Source of the DNA: Pleionea sp. CnH1-48
GTDB taxonomy: Bacteria > Pseudomonadota > Gammaproteobacteria > Enterobacterales > Kangiellaceae
Direction of reading: 5' to 3'
DNA: 64,000 bases
NCBI RefSeq assembly: GCF_024124665.1
Contig: NZ_JAMXSB010000004.1
Location: 248,001 to 312,000, forward strand
The notes beneath the pieces are model-generated. The model was given only the letters and a program-made list of their open reading frames with translations, did not search any database and was not told the DNA's origin. Positions 12,501 to 22,100 of the stretch are shown one piece after another (position 1 is the stretch's first letter; each line of letters begins with the position of its first letter). The position numbers and the translations under genes are program-made.

Positions 12501-13178
12501 GGACGCTTGTATCGCACAGGCGATCTCGCCCGTTATCTGGCGGATGGCACTCTGAGCTATATTGGCCGTAAAGATAATCAGGTAAAAGTTCGAGGCTATC
12601 GTGTCGAGCTTGGCGAAATCGAAGCTCAACTCATTCAACTAGAAGCTATAGAAGAAGCCGTGGTGATTACTCGAGCTGATGCCAGTGGCAATCAGGCTCT
12701 GATAGCTTATTACACCGTATCGCAACCGATTGAAGTAGACAGAGTAAGGCGTGCGCTAAAGAAAGCATTACCTGACTATATGGTTCCCGCACTGTATTGC
12801 CAGCTGAGCAGCATTCCGTTAACCGCAAACCGAAAAGTTGACACCACCGCGCTACCAGCTCCACAAGCAGTTATGGAAAATACTGAAAACTCAGCTCCAC
12901 AAAGCGATATAGAAATTAAACTGGCAGCTTTGTGGCAACCCTTGTTAGGTATCGCGCACATTCAACGAGAAGCCGACTTCTTTTCACTGGGCGGACACTC
13001 CTTATTAATTATTCGCCTGTTAGCTCTTATTAAAGAACATTTTGCAATTGAACTGGACATGATTACCATCTTTGAAAACGCCACATTAATTGAGTTGGCA
13101 CACGTCATTGAAACTCATCTGCTGCAACAACAAATTGCTGCGGCTATGGAAGAATCATCAGAAGAAGGGTGGTTATAA
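3564..13178 (+). CDS. Nonribosomal peptide synthetase 1, modules 1-3 (C-A-T-C/E-A-T-C-A-T)
   Basis: A 3,204-residue assembly-line starter. C1 (about 10-440) is EntF-like with HHIVIDG at 142-148. A1 (about 460-950) has YTSGSTGKPKG near 611. T1 carries Ser1002. C2 (about 1065-1510) is of the Pseudomonas dual condensation/epimerization type, with HH at 1102-1103 and HHLLTDH at 1221-1227. A2 has its core at 1684, T2 Ser2092. C3 has HHIAFDG at 2283-2289, A3 its core at 2759, T3 Ser3146. Pocket residues read by alignment to GrsA: A1 DIESIGTVT, A2 DVWQMIGDD, A3 DMENSGAVN. Glu239 in A1 and A3 suits basic substrates such as Dab. All three A domains keep the catalytic lysine near the end. There is no N-terminal docking domain, so this is the first protein; the acidic tail ending EEGWL looks like a docking motif for the next one. 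AGGAAA precedes the ATG. Residue identities are predictions. Confidence 0.95.
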   Translation: MSADKKTEQFFELNTPQQEIYLDHNHKEDTASFNIGGYVDIKQSVDFKRLEQAIQQSIQQHAVLRSQVVESPEKASPCYVIKKQDFKLSVTDCSQHESPESAANQLIKSVFVQPFDLKTDCLYRVALIKLSEHRFWLYFISHHIVIDGAGYANWIRSIFSHYQLLSRGTSTEFKVQWPLTTVNIDAEKQQRRQQKAQAFWKEQLHPLPDVPLQPNNQSAEKNTSTKLLHHISVERYKQWIALASEAGLPILPLFMTAISHLIQRTFRSGAFIMGTPLHNRTNAEQRDMVGSFMSMQPVLIQAESDATVTQAVADTARSIKSGFRHRHYPLSALYQDLSLRTNNRERLFDVVFNYQLIDFDFSATGLDVESHYLSHGHEEMPLTITLCEYGEKQSTQLQLDYRHDYFSAEQALALLDALVAIIEKMLKQPEALLSQFSLLDELPASMMMQAPASESFSNVVKRIEYIASYSPKDIAVTDGNQQITYADLNRQANQLARFLKATHQAQAESVIAIALPRSIQYVVAMLAVLKTGAAYVSLDTDYPDQRLNDMLEDSKALCLITNQQQSERNFHNTTALVLTDQSECVAQYSGFSQENLKEVIIAKEQLAYLMYTSGSTGKPKGVMVEHGQLSDFVSHCTQTYQLTSADRFLQFSALSFDISIEECFGSLCNGATLVLRTSDLHLDLDAFYEYCQAQRISIVSLPTAFWHQLALHDTTLSYDDLRLVILGGEALKTHCVESWFESGPAIELVNTYGPTETTVTASHHVIRGVEDIRHTMPIGLPNPGAQLLLLDEFMHPVPDTLIGEICIAGRGVSRGYLGREQETHDAFIKHPLAQGRCYRTGDLARMTEEGVLEFVGRKDQQMKLNGFRIEPNEILHQLKQFDGINDAILVTEKNANSHQRLIAYVVTDKELNILVLRESLRSKLADYMIPAAFVSLTKLPLTANGKVNFQQLPEPKAQDFGRQEYVAPEGKAEQQLAELWQELLKVEKAGRFDNFFELGGHSLLIMTMRSQLLQAGYELPLRAIYQMPSLSALAAEMISVSTSKQNAAPEIRPSQRLTPEMFCLLDFTQEDIDMLSSKVEGGTENIQDIYPLSPLQEGIFFHHQMNEERDTYVIPILMQFKDRKFLDAFITALNKVVQRHDVFRTSVHWQQLSAPVQVVQRKARVKVNWLTQENEIDPLTTLQTLASLNNQPLCLQSAPMMELTATQCIDSDDCYLLLRQHHLLTDHITVLHQIEEVKALMADVNAELPEPVQYREFVAHTLNKNTSQQGHEYFRQRLADITESTAPFGLMDVYNDASQIDIQDTLLGQSLSADIQSIASTYRISPAAVFHLAWALVVAKCSGKDDVVFGTMMSGRQQALAGVERIFGLLINLLPLRTCLTNASVLDAVLAMQKNIIELAEYECLPLAEILQHASLPSGTPLFTSLINYRHQHEQSVVNEQSDFKLLEAIEYTNYPLEMGVDQLDNDFRLEVHVEKRIGADAVLGYMKTALAAIIQGLKSDKDQAVLSLSITPLAEQERIVKDFNSDSIDYEGAQTVHQRFEQQVTLHPTAIAAVCNDQSVTYTELNTNANKLAHYLIEQGVQRNHIVAIYAERSIEFLTAMLGIMKAGAAYVPLDPNNPPERLSYMLSDSAVQVVLSQQGLSGLKFDSQQCFLLDAHWHLLDSFPVSNPAVDSQPDDLSYMIYTSGSTGKPKGALVHHAGALNHIDAEFDVLGFLTTDGLQARNFLQSAASSSDVSVWQFLAPLMCGGKTVVLQDAMDLTRYIEVLHQEQVHLIQTAPSVLKLLMEALIQQEQAVPLTDLKWLMIIAEPCPVPLVNRWLQFYPDIPVMNGYGPSEASDDITYFVMDKPLSESVSNVPVGKPLPNLTMYVLDANLQLLPVNVVGELCVSGVGVGKGYWNKPEKTEHSFKNNPYQHLGGHGERLYRTGDLGYWTEEGNLELVGRIDNQVKVRGFRVELGEVESALVKLKMIAEAAVLIHKNQQSENVLVAYLVLSKHEQDQVLALRSIKQALTQLLPDYMIPTSFLILERMPLNAADKIDRHNLPEPDFAQHVENIVEPQTVTEKQLQIIWTDILGLQQVSCTSSFFDLGGHSLTAVRLVAAIRQRLSIDIPVRRIFEQNTIQKLATLVDSQQSMTPVASIQCLPKQEGEWLPLSFAQERLWTLDQLGNGSVEYNMPIALQLQGHFNLDWANQAFAFVLEQHTVLRTIYSNQNGIPHQQVQALNEFSIEHFDIRQLPSAEQASLIEQLMEQEANQAFDLNTDILLRARFIQQQDQVGVLLLTTHHIAFDGWSESILATSFVDAYRSIAQSESLSIKAVVQYSDYALWQRDWLTGEHLQQQQAYWQEKLANLPPVHDLPLDYERPAYTTSAGAVVNFSLSANTSAALRELARQQQTTLFMLLHAAFTILISRTSTQKDIVIGTPVANRPQVELEELIGFFVNTQVLRTECDLEATFIEHLAQVRQVNLDAQSHQDIPFELLVETLNPQRSLSYTPLFQIMFAMDTSDDWQLTLPDLSIRPIIREHVHSQYELILNADDKQDAINFNFEYLTALFKEQTIQKFAQRLIVLLESIVNTPNASLHALTLLPEQEQQRLLPVIDSIADEALTTETSASMFEGHVAQQPQAIALVDGEQQMSFAQLNARANQLARYLVSRGVAPEQRVALFLPRSMDLIVAILAVHKAGAAYVPMAIDAPAERLDFQLKDSQPVLILTHTSLSQNFPQDSELTCLDSLTLKLNTFATDNLDQEVATSSCQLAYVIYTSGSTGTPKGVMIEQGSLVNLCNGLQSVYGLAPGERMLQFAAASFDMSVEEIFGALCNGATLVLRNDDCLSSSEGFWNFCSQHALSRLNLPTAFWHQLVEESPQQLPASIGIISVGGEALNQARIEQWQGRYQHQVKLVNAYGPTEATVNACIAEYDRHPLQSIGEPVANTQVYLMTDHLTLTPFGSVGEIVIGGRGVARGYLNREELTQDRFIENPFGAGRLYRTGDLARYLADGTLSYIGRKDNQVKVRGYRVELGEIEAQLIQLEAIEEAVVITRADASGNQALIAYYTVSQPIEVDRVRRALKKALPDYMVPALYCQLSSIPLTANRKVDTTALPAPQAVMENTENSAPQSDIEIKLAALWQPLLGIAHIQREADFFSLGGHSLLIIRLLALIKEHFAIELDMITIFENATLIELAHVIETHLLQQQIAAAMEESSEEGWL

Positions 13179-13180
13179 CC

Positions 13181-16100
13181 ATGAATGAGTTAATTAAAGA
13201 AGCTCTGGAAGCTGGCGTTTTATTATTCTGCAAAGAAGGCAAGCTCGGCTATCGTTTGACAGGAGAGTCATTTCCTGACGAATTAAAGCAAAAAATCAGT
13301 GCACACAAACAGGCGCTGATCGAACACCTGAGTGAAGCCGTTAGTCCAACGCAACGACCGGCTATTCAAACGTTATCTCGTGATCAAGAAAACTATGCGT
13401 TGTCGTTCTCTCAGCAACGTTTCTGGTTTATTGATCAAATGTCGGCTGGCAGTACCCACTATAATATGCCATTAGCCATGGATGTGGTGGGCGCGTTAGA
13501 CAGACAGCTAGCGCAACAGGTATTGCAACATCTGGTGCAGCAACATGAAATACTGCGTACCACCTATCATGATGTTGCCGGTCAGGGAGTACAGCGACTT
13601 CTCCCTGACTATGAAGTGAAGATTGAGGAACATGATCTCTCTCACTTATCCTGTACACAAAAAGACAAAGTAGCAGATCAATTAATTCAGCAAGATGCGG
13701 TCAGTGCCTTCGACTTGAGTCAACAACTCCCGTTACGGGTAAGCTATCTTAAACTATCAGAGCAACAAGGGATCTTGCTATTTAATATGCACCACATTGC
13801 TACAGACGGGTGGTCTATTAACCTGTTTATTCAATGGTTTTGTGAGGAATATAAAACGCGTTTGCAAGGTAAGCCATCGACTCTATCCACTCCAGCCATT
13901 CAATACATTGACTATGCTCAATGGCAACAAAATGAGTTTGCTAATGGTGCCCTTGAACAACAACTTGATTTCTGGCAACAACAGCTAGAAGGCATTCCGG
14001 CCGTTCATGGTTTGCCTCTGGATTATCCGCGCCCGGCGCAACTAGGGCATGATGGTGCCAGGCATCGAGTTCATATCAGTAACGAAGTCGTGTTGCCGCT
14101 ACAACAACTCGCCCAGCAGCATCAATGTTCACTCTTTGTCGTATTGCAGACGTTATACGCCGTCTTGTTGGCGCGTCATAGTGATAACGATGATATTGTA
14201 ATGGGAACTCCGGTTGCAAATCGTTCACAAAGCGAACTGAATGATGCCTTGGGCTGTTTTGTTAATACGCTGGTGTTGCGATCTCAAGTTAATATGAAAG
14301 AGTCTTTTTCGCAGTTGTTGCAACGAAATAAAAAACTGCACCAACAAGCTTTGGCCCATGCGGATGTTCCCTTTGAGTGTGTGGTAGAAAAACTAAATCC
14401 TCAACGCAGTGCTGGTTATTCACCTGTATTTCAATTCTTAATCACACTGGAAGAAGGTGAAGAGTCAGCCATTGCTCTACCGGGTGTTGCAATGACCCTG
14501 CGCCAGTCCGCTCATAAGCATGCACAATTTGAATTAATGCTTAATATGCGTCTGGGAGCAAAAGGCCTGGTTTGTGAATTTGAATACAACACAAATTTGT
14601 TTAAAGCAGTAACGATTGAGCGACTGGCTCAACGCTGGTCAATGTTGCTACAAGAGCTAAACGGTAAAGTGGAACAACCGCTAGTCTCAATTCCTTTGAT
14701 TCCAAAAAATGAACACGCCTTGTTGCAACAATGGTTGAGTGGCCGCAATCAAGCCTTTGAGAGTGAGCTTTGTGTACATCAAGTTTTTGAGCGCAAGGCG
14801 GCACAACAACCAGATGCTGTGGCGGTAGTGTTTGAGCAAAGTTCGTTAACCTATCAGGCGTTAAATGAACAGGCTAACCAACTTGCACGATGGCTTATTA
14901 GTGCAGGGGTGACTCCTGGTTCTACGGTCGCTCTGGCATTAGAACGTTCGTTGGATATGGTTGTCGCTATATATGCGGTGGTCAAAGCCGGAGCTGCTTA
15001 CCTGCCTATGGATCCCGGTCAACCTCGCCAACGACAGCATGATATTCTGCAAGATGCTAAACCAACAGCGATTCTGACTCAGAGTGCATTTGTACAAGAC
15101 TACCTGTCGTTTGACATTCCGTGCGTTGATTTACAAAATCAACGACCTTTTGCTGATAAAGCCATTGATAATTTAAACGAGAATGAAGTGTGTTATGCAC
15201 CAGAGCAACTGGCGTATGTTATTTACACTTCTGGATCAACAGGTAAACCCAAAGGCGTTTTGTGTCATCATCTTGGATTACACAATCGTATTGACTGGAT
15301 GCAACGAGAATATTCGCTGGGTCAAAAAGATGTGGTGCTACAAAAAACGCCTTATACATTCGACGTTTCTGTATGGGAATTTTTCTGGCCGCTCATGACT
15401 GGCGCCACCCTGGTTGTTGCCAAACCAGAAGGGCATAAAGATCCTCTTTACTTGCAACAACTCATTCAACAGCATCAGGTTAGCACTTTGCATTTTGTGC
15501 CCTCCATGTTGTCACTGTTTCTGACATCGGCGAAGATAAGCCACTGTACATCCTTACGTCAGGTGTTCTGTAGTGGCGAAGCGTTATCTGCCGATGTTCA
15601 ACAGGCATTTTTTACGCAAACAAAAAACACTGAGCTGCATAACTTATATGGCCCGACAGAAGCTGCTATTGATGTCTCCTATTGGGCCTGCGAACGCCAC
15701 TCGAAGGATGCACTTGTTCCTATTGGTCAAGCGATTCAGAACACTGAACTGATGATTGTTGATGAACAACTAAATCCGGTTCCCATCGGAGTTTCTGGAG
15801 AGCTACTACTGGGAGGTCTCGGCGTCGCTTATGGTTATTTAAATCGTGCTGAACTCACCGCCGAAAAATTCATTCAACACCCGTTTAAACCTCAACAAAC
15901 GTTGTATCGCACTGGTGATATTGTGCGCTGTCTTGAACGAGGAGTACTGGAATACATGGGGCGTAGCGATCATCAGGTAAAGCTGCGTGGTTTAAGAATT
16001 GAATTAGGCGAAATAGAAGCTGCTATTAATACTGTCGATGGGCTTAAAGATGCCGTGGTGACTCTGCGCGAAGACGTGCCAGGAGATCAAAGGTTGGTGG

Positions 16101-19100
16101 CTTATTTTAGTTCCGATAAAGCCATTGATAAGGGTGTTATTAAACAAACTTTGGCTCAGACGTTGCCTGAGTATATGCTCCCATCTGCCTATATGAAGCT
16201 GGATACTATTCCATTAACAGCGAATGGTAAGGTTGATCGCAAAGCATTGCCTATGCCAGATGATTCTGCTATTGAGCGTTCTGTTTATGCTGCACCAAAA
16301 GGTGAAGCAGAAAAACTCCTCGCTAATATTTGGGCCGATCTGCTGTCGCTAGAGTCAGTCAGCCGTCACGATAACTTTTTCAATCTGGGTGGCCATTCCT
16401 TATTAATCACTCAGTGTATTATTCGATTGAATGAGGCTGGATTCACTACCGATATCGCGCAGGTGTTTGCCACTCCGGTACTTTGTGAGCTGGCTGCTGC
16501 CATTGAAAGCAGACACGCACCGACAACCTTTGACATCCCGGACAATCGTATTACACGAGAATGCGTAACCATCACACCAGAAGATTTACCGCTGATTTCT
16601 TTATCACAACAACATATCGATCATCTGATTGCCAATGTGCCTGGAGGTGTTAGCAATATTCAGGATATTTATCCTTTAACGCCCATGCAGGAAGGAATTT
16701 TATTCCACCACCAGCTGGATGAAGAAGCTGATCCTTATATTACGACCTTACTCTATCGGTTAGCCGATAAAACGGCATTAAATGTCTTAACAGAATTATT
16801 AACATCGGCGTTGCTGCGCCATGATGTGTTGCGTACTTCGATTCACTGGCAGTACTTACCACAGCCAGTGCAGGTGGTTTGGCGTCAAGCGGATCTACCT
16901 GTTGAATACCAACAGTTGCCCAATGCCACCGACCTTAACCAGTGGATTGAGCAACAAAAAGATGAAGGTCTGTATCAAATGAATTTGCAAACAGCACCAT
17001 TGGTGCAGTTGCAAGTCTTTGAGTGTGGCGAGGAAGCTGTTGTAAAGCTTCATATTCATCATTTGATTCACGATAATCTTTCTTTGCAACAACTGGAAGA
17101 CGATATGATGACGCTGCTTATGCAGCAAGAAGGCACATCGTTCGAATATCAAGAGCCTACGCCTTTCCGAAACTTTGTTACACATACACTTCACGAAAGT
17201 GCGTCGCAACGTCATCACGATTACTTTAAAACTCAGCTAGCAGATGTTGAAGAAGTAACTGCCCCCTTTGGTTTGGCTGATACAATGTCTAATGCTACGG
17301 ATCATATTGATGCTCATGGGGTTATTAAAGGAACTGCCGCAGAGAACATTCGCCGAACTGCGCAAGCGCTTAAAGTCTCCAATGCTACCCTGTTCCATAT
17401 GGTCTGGGCCCTGATCATTGGCCGCAGTAGCGGAACCAAGGATGTGGTTATGGGCACTGTTATGTCTGGCCGTCAGGCACCATTGTCGGGCATTGAACGT
17501 ATGTTCGGTATGTTTATTAACACCTTGCCATTGCGATTAAACTTCGAGTCAATGAGTCTTGAACAAGCAGCACAACATACCCATAAGCAACTCATCGAGT
17601 TAATGCAGCACGAGTTGATATCCTTGTCTGATGTACAGTCCAGCAGCGCTCTGGATAATGGAACGCCTTTATTCAGTGCGATGCTCAACTATCGACATGT
17701 TATGGAAGGAGACTTCAGCAGCCTTGAGCAATGGGAAGAGCGTTTATCACTAAAGCCAGTTGAAGTTCAGGAACGTTCCAACTATCCTTTCGCAATGTCT
17801 GTTGATGAGTCGGCCGAAGCGTTTGAGTTAACAACACATATTCATCGTAAAGTGTCTGCCCAACGCGTCATGGACTATGTGATCACCGCACTGGAAAACC
17901 TATGCCAGAAGGTACTCAGTCAAAACAATGAGTGTCTTGTGCATCAGCTGAATATTCTGCCGCAACAAGAACGCCAACGTCAGTTCAATGAGTTTAATCA
18001 GACACAACTGCCGATGGATACAACCTTATGCATTCAACAGCGTCTAGAACAATACGCTGCACAACAACCCGATGCATTGGCATTGATCGACGGGGATGTA
18101 TCTCTTACCTACGGTGAACTGAACGCAAAGGCCAATCAGCTCGCTCATTATCTGATAGCCGCAGGTATCAAACCAGACTCGCTGGTTGGTTTACATTTGC
18201 CTCGTTCTATAGACGCATTAATTTCGTTGTGGGGGATTCTTAAAGCGGGCGCTGGCTATTTACCACTGGACCCATCGCAACCAGCTTCACGCTTACAAGA
18301 TATTTTGTCGGTTGCAGAACCAGAACTTATTCTGGGACATAGCAATTCAGCAACACTGCCATTGTCATCTTTGAGTTTGCTGGATACATTGCATGACTCC
18401 TTGTCTGTGCAGCCAGACAATAATCTTGCACCCGCTCAGCTTGGCTTAAATGCCAGTCATCTGGCTTATGTCATCTTTACTTCTGGTTCTACTGGTAAAC
18501 CCAAAGGTGTCATGATAGAGCATCGCAATCTGGTTAATCTTACTGCGGCACTGGAAAAATCTTATCAGTACTCAACACAGGATCGCGTACTTCAATTTGC
18601 AGCATTATCTTTTGATATGTCAGTTGAAGAAGTGTTTGGTGCGTTGGGCAATGGTGCAACTCTGGTTTTACGTACTGATGACTGCATTGCCAGTGTCAGT
18701 AACTTCTTTGAGTTCTGTGAACAACACCAATTGACCGCTCTGAATTTGCCAACCGCTTTCTGGCATCAGATAGTAGATGAAGCCGAGCAAAAAGTTCCTT
18801 CCTGCATTCGACAAATCAGTGTGGGAGGAGAGGCGCTCAGCCCCGAAAAAGTAAATCAGTGGTTCCAACGTGACGGACATCGACCTCGACTGGTGAATGC
18901 TTATGGGCCCACCGAATGTACTGTGAATGTCTGCATCGATGAAGACATGCTCAGTGACAGTCGCAGTATCGGAAAACCCATTGCGAATTATCAAGTCTAT
19001 GTTCTGGATAACGAGCATCAACCTGTCCCCTTAGGTGCTGTAGGAGAGTTATTTGTTGGTGGAGCCGGAGTTGCTCGCGGTTATCTTAATCGTCCCGACC

Positions 19101-22100
19101 TGACTGCCGAACGTTTTATTTGTCACCCTCAACTGTCTGATGCTCGACTTTATGGCACTGGCGATTTGGTGGCTTTTAATGATGATGGCAGTGTTATTTA
19201 CCTTGGTCGTAATGATGACCAAGTGAAAGTGAGGGGCTATCGAATTGAATTGGGTGAAGTAGAAGCGGGTTTGAATCGTTTATCCCGAGTGCGCTTGGCT
19301 AAAGTCAAGATGTTCAAAAGCGCGAACGGTGACAATCGTTTAGCTGGTTACCTGCAATTACAGGAAGCGGCAACAGAAAGCGAGATTCGCACGGAACTGG
19401 AAGCCTTATTACCTGGCTACATGATACCGGATGTGTTCGTATTGCTCGATGCGTTCCCGTTAACACCGAATGGCAAAATCGATATCAAAGCATTGCCGAA
19501 ACCTGAGTTCAATCACTATGAAGAATACGTTGCACCAGAAGGCGAGCAGGAAGAATTATTAGCAGAAATTTGGAGTGACATTTTTCAGTGCGAAAAAATT
19601 TCTCGTCACTCACATTTCTTCCACTTAGGTGGTCATTCTTTGCTTATTATGAAAATGGTAGCTCGATTGCAAAGTGCAGGCTGGTCATTAGCGGTGCGCA
19701 AAGTATTTGAAACACCTCAGCTGAGTACTTTGGCGACGAGTTTGATTTCTGTTAATACCGATAAGACAAGCTCTTCAAGTTATCAATCACTGCCTGCTGA
19801 TTTACAGGCGCTGAGTCCAGATGATATTTCGCTTACATCTCTGACTCAGAATGATCTTGATGTCATTGTTGAGCAGATACCCGGCGGTGTTGAAAATATT
19901 CAGGATATATTCCCGCTAGCTCCTTTGCAGGAAGGTATTTTGTTTCACCATATGTTGAGTGAAGGCTCTGACACTTATGTGACGCCGATGGCTTACCAGT
20001 TTAAGCACAGTGACAAACTGGAAGCCTTTGTCGCAGCGTTCAAGCAACTGGTTTTACGTCACGATGCATTACGCACCGCCATTTTATGGAACAATCTTTC
20101 GCATCCCGTTCAGGTGGTATGTCGTCAGGCAACACTGGAAGTTAATGAACACTGGTTGAATACAGAGCAAGGTTATGAAGAACAGTTGTCTGCCTGGATG
20201 GCAGCAGACAAGCAGTGGCTCAATATACAGCAGGCACCTTTACTTAAGTTAACCAAGCTACGCCAAGAAAATTCTGATGTGTGCTATTTGATTGTGCAAG
20301 AGCATCACCTGATTTCGGATCATGTGTCGCTGGAAATTCTTCAAGATGAATTAATTGAGCTGTTAAATGGAACAGAGGACACACTGCCAGAACCAGTTCC
20401 GTACGGTGCTTTTATTGCTGCAACTTTGCAACAACAGAACACATCAGCAGCAGAACAATTTTTTGCAGAGAAGCTGGCAGGGGTGAATGAAGTAACTGCC
20501 CCTTATGGCATTGCCGATAATCAGGCCGATGCAAGCTTGCAAAGAGAACGTCAACAACGGTTGGATGATAAATTATCGGCTGCGATTCGCACACAGGCTC
20601 GTCGTCTGGAGGTGAGTCCTGCTGCTATCTTCCATTTGGCCTGGGCATTTAATCTGGCACTCTGGAGTGGGCGTCAGGACGTGGTCACAGGAACCGTAGT
20701 ATCTGGAAGAATGCAGGCTATTGAAGGTATGGATCGTATGGTGGGGTTATTTATTAATACGCTGCCATTACGAGTTAATTTACAAGAGCAACCTCTTGAG
20801 CAACTGATTGTTAGCGTTCAGCAAGAACTGGTTGAACTCATGGCCTATGAGCATATCCCAACGGCTGTAGCTGAACGTTGCAGCGAGCTGCCTGCGGGTT
20901 CACCTTTGTTCAATGCGTTAATTAACTATCGACATTCAGAAGATGAACAAGAGGGAAGCCGCAGCGCTCAACGCTGGCAACAAACCGACATTGAGTTGCT
21001 GGGTATTTATGACCGTACTAATTATCCTTTTACTTTATCCATTGATGATCTGGGAGATGGGTTCAATCTGACCGCTCAAATTCATCAGCAAGCTGATATC
21101 GACGTCGTATTGCAGCATATTATCAATAGCCTGACTCAGATAACACAAGGTCTAGCTATAGGAAAAAACGTGGATGCAAGTAGGATTGTTATTACCAGCA
21201 AAGAAGAGCGAGCAGCATTGCAACAGCGTTTGTCTGGCGTCGCGACAAATGTGTCTTCGACTAATCTGGCACAGGTGTTTGAGCAACAGGTAGAACGTAC
21301 ACCGAATCATATTGCTGTGGTTGATAACAACATTCAACTTTCTTACACCCAGCTGAATCAACAAGCTAATCAGTTAGCGCATTATCTGCAACAACAAGGT
21401 GTAAAGATTGATGATCCTGTGGGCCTGTTTATTGAACCGGGTTGTGAATTAATTATTGCTTTATTGGCGATTTTAAAAGCGGGTGCCGGTTACGTTCCTC
21501 TGGATACGGCATTGCCACCTCAACGATTGCAGATGCTTGTTGACGATCTGGGAGAGGCCTGCATTGTATGCAGCGAACAACAATGGTCTAAGCTGAAAAA
21601 CAGTAAAGGCTCGATATTGATTCTGAATGATGAATTGCGCACCACGCTGACACAACAGCCCACTCAGGATCTGCAATTGCCCATTACCGCACAACATCTG
21701 GGCTATGTTCTCTATACGTCAGGTTCTACTGGAAAACCCAAAGCCATTGCCATGCAACAAGGCCCTCTATTGAATCTGTTGCAAGCCGCTGTGCTGGATC
21801 AGCCTCTCATTGCCGGCCCTGATAAACGACTGCAATTTTCATCCATTGGTTTTGATATGAGCTTTGAAGATATTTTCTTTGCGTTGCAAAGTGGTGGTTC
21901 ATTGCACATGATTTCTGTTGAGATGCGCAAAGACATCAGTTCTTTGACACCCTGGATTGCGCAACAGAAACTCACGGCTTTGAACTTGCCTTATGCTGCT
22001 CTACAAGCCATGGCTGACTTTAGTAATGCCGAAAATATTTACCTGCCTTGTTTACGTCATATCATTTCGACAGCAGAGCGGCTAAAAATCAGTCCAGCTA

